From assembly GCA_023389535.1 (NCBI GenBank), contig JAEWEH010000030.1:1-9857 (forward strand): DNA of 9,857 bases, read 5' to 3'. The DNA comes from Pseudomonadota bacterium. Its GTDB lineage: Bacteria; Pseudomonadota; Gammaproteobacteria; Burkholderiales; Burkholderiaceae_B. Numbering within the stretch: the first letter of the stretch is position 1; each line of letters starts with the position of its first letter. The translations under genes and the position numbers were made by a program. The notes beneath the pieces were generated by a model, which searched no databases, was not told the DNA's origin, and was given only the letters and a program-made list of their open reading frames with translations. This document shows positions 8,012 to 9,857 of this stretch, in pieces.

Positions 8012-9201
8012 GCCGCATGGCCGATCTGGGCACCGGGGTGAACGCGGTCAGGCCGGGGCGCACCACGATGCCTGTCATGGACATGCCACTGTTCGTGACC
8101 GCTTGCGCGCTGGTGCTGTTCGGCTTGCTGATGGTTTATTCCGCCTCCATTGCCCTGGCCGACGGCCCGCGCTATGAAAGCTATGGCCGCTATTACTTCG
8201 TGCTGCGTCACGGCCTGTTCATCCTGGTCGGGCTGTTTGGCGCCTTGTTCGCCTTCAGCGTGCCCATGCAGGTGTGGCAAAAGCTGGCCGTGCCGCTCTT
8301 TTTGGGATGCCTGCTGCTGCTCGTCGTCGTGCTGGTGCCGGGCATAGGCCGTGAAGTCAACGGGGCCAGGCGCTGGCTGCCCTTGGGGCCGATCAATTTT
8401 CAACCGTCCGAGCTCATGAAGGTAGCGGTGTTGCTGTATGCCGCGGACTACACCGTGCGCAAGCAGGAACACATGCAGAATTTCCTGCGTGGCTTCCTGC
8501 CCATGGCGTGCGCGCTTGCCGTAGTAGGGATACTGCTGCTGCTCGAGCCCGACCTGGGCGCCTTCATGGTGATCGTGGCGATCGCGGTGGGCATTCTTTT
8601 CATCGGGGGCATCAACGGCAAGCTGTTTTCCGTGTTGCTCGGCATCCTGGTCGGCAGCTTTCTGCTGTTGATCTGGCTGTCTCCCTGGCGCCGGGAGCGT
8701 CTCTTCGTTTATCTGGATCCCTGGAATCCGGAAAATACTTACGGCAGCGCTTATCAGTTGTCCCATTCGTTGATTGCACTGGGGCGGGGCGAATGGTTCG
8801 GCGTGGGCTTGGGCGCCAGTGTCGAGAAGCTGCATTACCTGCCCGAGGCTCACACCGATTTCATTGTGGCCGTCATTGGCGAAGAACTGGGCTTTGTCGG
8901 GGTCGCGTTCCTGGTGGCATTGTTCATCTTCCTGGTCTGGCGCGGTTTCGAGATTGGCCGGCAGTCCATTGCCATGGAGCGTATTTTCAACGGACTGGTA
9001 GCGCAGGGCGTGGCCTTGTGGTTTGGCGTCCAGTCCTTCATCAACATGGGTGTGTGCCTGGGCTTGCTGCCGACCAAGGGCCTGACGCTGCCCATGGTCA
9101 GTTATGGCGGTTCCGGAATCTTGATGAATCTGGTCGCAATGGCGCTGCTGTTGCGCGTCGATTTCGAAAACCGCAACATGATGCGAGGCAAGCGAACATG
9201 A
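8008..9201 (+). CDS. ftsW: Septal peptidoglycan glycosyltransferase FtsW (SEDS family)
   Basis: A 397-residue polytopic membrane protein of the SEDS family. It polymerises lipid II into glycan strands at the septum, paired with FtsI and activated through FtsQLB. Seen: a short cytoplasmic N-terminus of about 26 residues, then about ten hydrophobic segments. Family motifs are MVYSAS (42-47), [10 protein letters not shown] (118-127) followed by FQPSELMK (131-138), LEPDLG (179-184), LPEAHTDFI (278-286) and the C-terminal [17 protein letters not shown] (354-370). Asp284 in the HTDF motif matches the invariant catalytic Asp of SEDS proteins (Asp297 in E. coli FtsW). The length is normal. The start at 8008 overlaps the murD stop by ATGA and has a strong GGGGAGG 4 bases upstream. 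Its place between murD and murG, and the [10 protein letters not shown] ending, separate it from RodA. Confidence 0.97.
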   Translation: MSRMADLGTGVNAVRPGRTTMPVMDMPLFVTACALVLFGLLMVYSASIALADGPRYESYGRYYFVLRHGLFILVGLFGALFAFSVPMQVWQKLAVPLFLGCLLLLVVVLVPGIGREVNGARRWLPLGPINFQPSELMKVAVLLYAADYTVRKQEHMQNFLRGFLPMACALAVVGILLLLEPDLGAFMVIVAIAVGILFIGGINGKLFSVLLGILVGSFLLLIWLSPWRRERLFVYLDPWNPENTYGSAYQLSHSLIALGRGEWFGVGLGASVEKLHYLPEAHTDFIVAVIGEELGFVGVAFLVALFIFLVWRGFEIGRQSIAMERIFNGLVAQGVALWFGVQSFINMGVCLGLLPTKGLTLPMVSYGGSGILMNLVAMALLLRVDFENRNMMRGKRT

Positions 9202-9857
9202 CCGGACGCACCTTGCTGATCATGGCCGGAGGGACGGGCGGGCATATCATGCCGGGGCTTGCGGTCGCCCACGCAATGCAAGCGCGTGGCTGGAATGTCA
9301 TGTGGCTGGGCCATCCAGATCGCATGGAGGGCCGGTTGGTGCCGCCCCAGGGCTTCACCTTGGCGCCCCTGCGTTTTTCGGGCCTGCGGGGCAAAGGCCC
9401 GATGGCCCTGCTGAAGCTGCCGTTCACCTTGAGCCGCGCGTGCTGGCAGGCCGGGCGCATTCTGGCCCGCATACGCCCCGATGTCGTGCTGGGCATGGGC
9501 GGCTATGTTGCCTTCCCAGGCGGCGTGATGGCCGCATTGCGCCGTATACCGATGGTCGTGCACGAACAGAACGCGGTCGCCGGCACGGCAAATCGCTGGC
9601 TGGCCAAGTTGGCGGATAAAGTATTGGTGGGCTTTCCCGGGGCCTTGCCGGGCGCCGTCATGGTCGGCAATCCCGTCAGGCAGGAAATCGCCTGCACCGC
9701 TCCGGCCGCACAGCGCTATGCCACGCGCCAGGGGCCTCTGCGCTTGCTGGTCATCGGCGGCAGCCAGGGGGCGGCCGCCCTGAACGGCTTGCTGCCACAG
9801 GCGATTGCGCGTATCGGACAAGACCGCCGCCCCATCGTTACACACCAGTCTGGCGAG
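9198..9857 (+). CDS. murG: UDP-N-acetylglucosamine--N-acetylmuramyl-(pentapeptide) pyrophosphoryl-undecaprenol GlcNAc transferase MurG, 5' part
   Basis: The first 220 codons of MurG, open to the end of the window; the full protein is usually about 355-360 residues. MurG is a peripheral inner-membrane GT-B glycosyltransferase that adds GlcNAc from UDP-GlcNAc to lipid I, making lipid II. Seen in the N-terminal, acceptor-side domain: the glycine loop [14 protein letters not shown] (11-24), the second glycine loop [12 protein letters not shown] (98-109) and [13 protein letters not shown] (121-133). GNPVR (157-161) marks the approach to the C-terminal domain, whose first glycine loop [10 protein letters not shown] (187-196) is present. 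The UDP-GlcNAc-binding residues beyond it lie outside the window. The start at 9198 overlaps the ftsW stop by ATGA, and GAGG at 9185-9188 is a plausible ribosome binding site 9 bases upstream. murC would be expected next. Confidence 0.97.
   Translation, partial: MTGRTLLIMAGGTGGHIMPGLAVAHAMQARGWNVMWLGHPDRMEGRLVPPQGFTLAPLRFSGLRGKGPMALLKLPFTLSRACWQAGRILARIRPDVVLGMGGYVAFPGGVMAALRRIPMVVHEQNAVAGTANRWLAKLADKVLVGFPGALPGAVMVGNPVRQEIACTAPAAQRYATRQGPLRLLVIGGSQGAAALNGLLPQAIARIGQDRRPIVTHQSGE

Noticed and set aside
7939..8853. Minus-strand open frame (304 codons) opposite ftsW, very rich in Gln and His
   Set aside because: The Gln/His richness is what antisense reading of Leu/Val-rich membrane-segment codons gives. 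It is not evidence of a real gene.
1..9857. Search for mobile elements, CRISPR, tRNA or rRNA genes, terminators and promoters
   Set aside because: The window is wall-to-wall coding with no spacers. I saw no repeat arrays, transposase-like proteins, hairpins followed by T runs, or convincing -35/-10 pairs.

Overview
This window is a continuous stretch of the division and cell wall (dcw) cluster, all on the + strand. It begins inside rsmH and ends inside murG. Gene order is rsmH (3' part), ftsL, ftsI, a single reading frame encoding fused MurE and MurF, mraY, murD, ftsW and murG (5' part), which is the canonical proteobacterial dcw order. The base composition is GC-rich (roughly 60%, judged by eye). 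The natural MurE-MurF fusion, which I recall from Bordetella, and the betaproteobacterial look of the proteins (for example the NAQREHQEF stretch in MurF and the long MurD and MraY) point to a betaproteobacterium, most likely of the Alcaligenaceae. The GC content looks lower than typical Bordetella, so a related genus is plausible. This placement is inference.

Layout: bases 1-513 hold the C-terminal 170 codons of the 16S rRNA methyltransferase RsmH. 514-810 is the small divisome protein FtsL and 807-2540 the septal transpeptidase FtsI (PBP3). 2537-5323 encodes a 928-residue bifunctional MurE-MurF ligase, 5313-6485 the lipid I synthase MraY, 6482-8011 MurD, 8008-9201 the septal glycosyltransferase FtsW, and 9198-9857 the first 220 codons of MurG. 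There are no intergenic bases: five junctions are 4-base ATGA overlaps, one is an 11-base overlap and one is a stop codon abutting a start codon. No promoter, terminator, RNA gene, mobile element, repeat array or CRISPR was recognised.

Together the genes cover most of the route from UDP-MurNAc-L-Ala to septal peptidoglycan. MurD adds D-Glu, the MurE part adds meso-diaminopimelate and the MurF part adds D-Ala-D-Ala. MraY transfers phospho-MurNAc-pentapeptide to undecaprenyl phosphate, and MurG adds GlcNAc to give lipid II. FtsW polymerises and FtsI crosslinks at the septum, with FtsL as part of the activating divisome complex. murC, ddl and ftsQAZ would be expected downstream of the window.

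This is mostly ordinary core genome, and I see no undescribed system. The observations worth a second look are the very short join in the MurE-MurF fusion, an asparagine where E. coli MurF has its carbamylated lysine, and insertions in MurD and MraY relative to E. coli.
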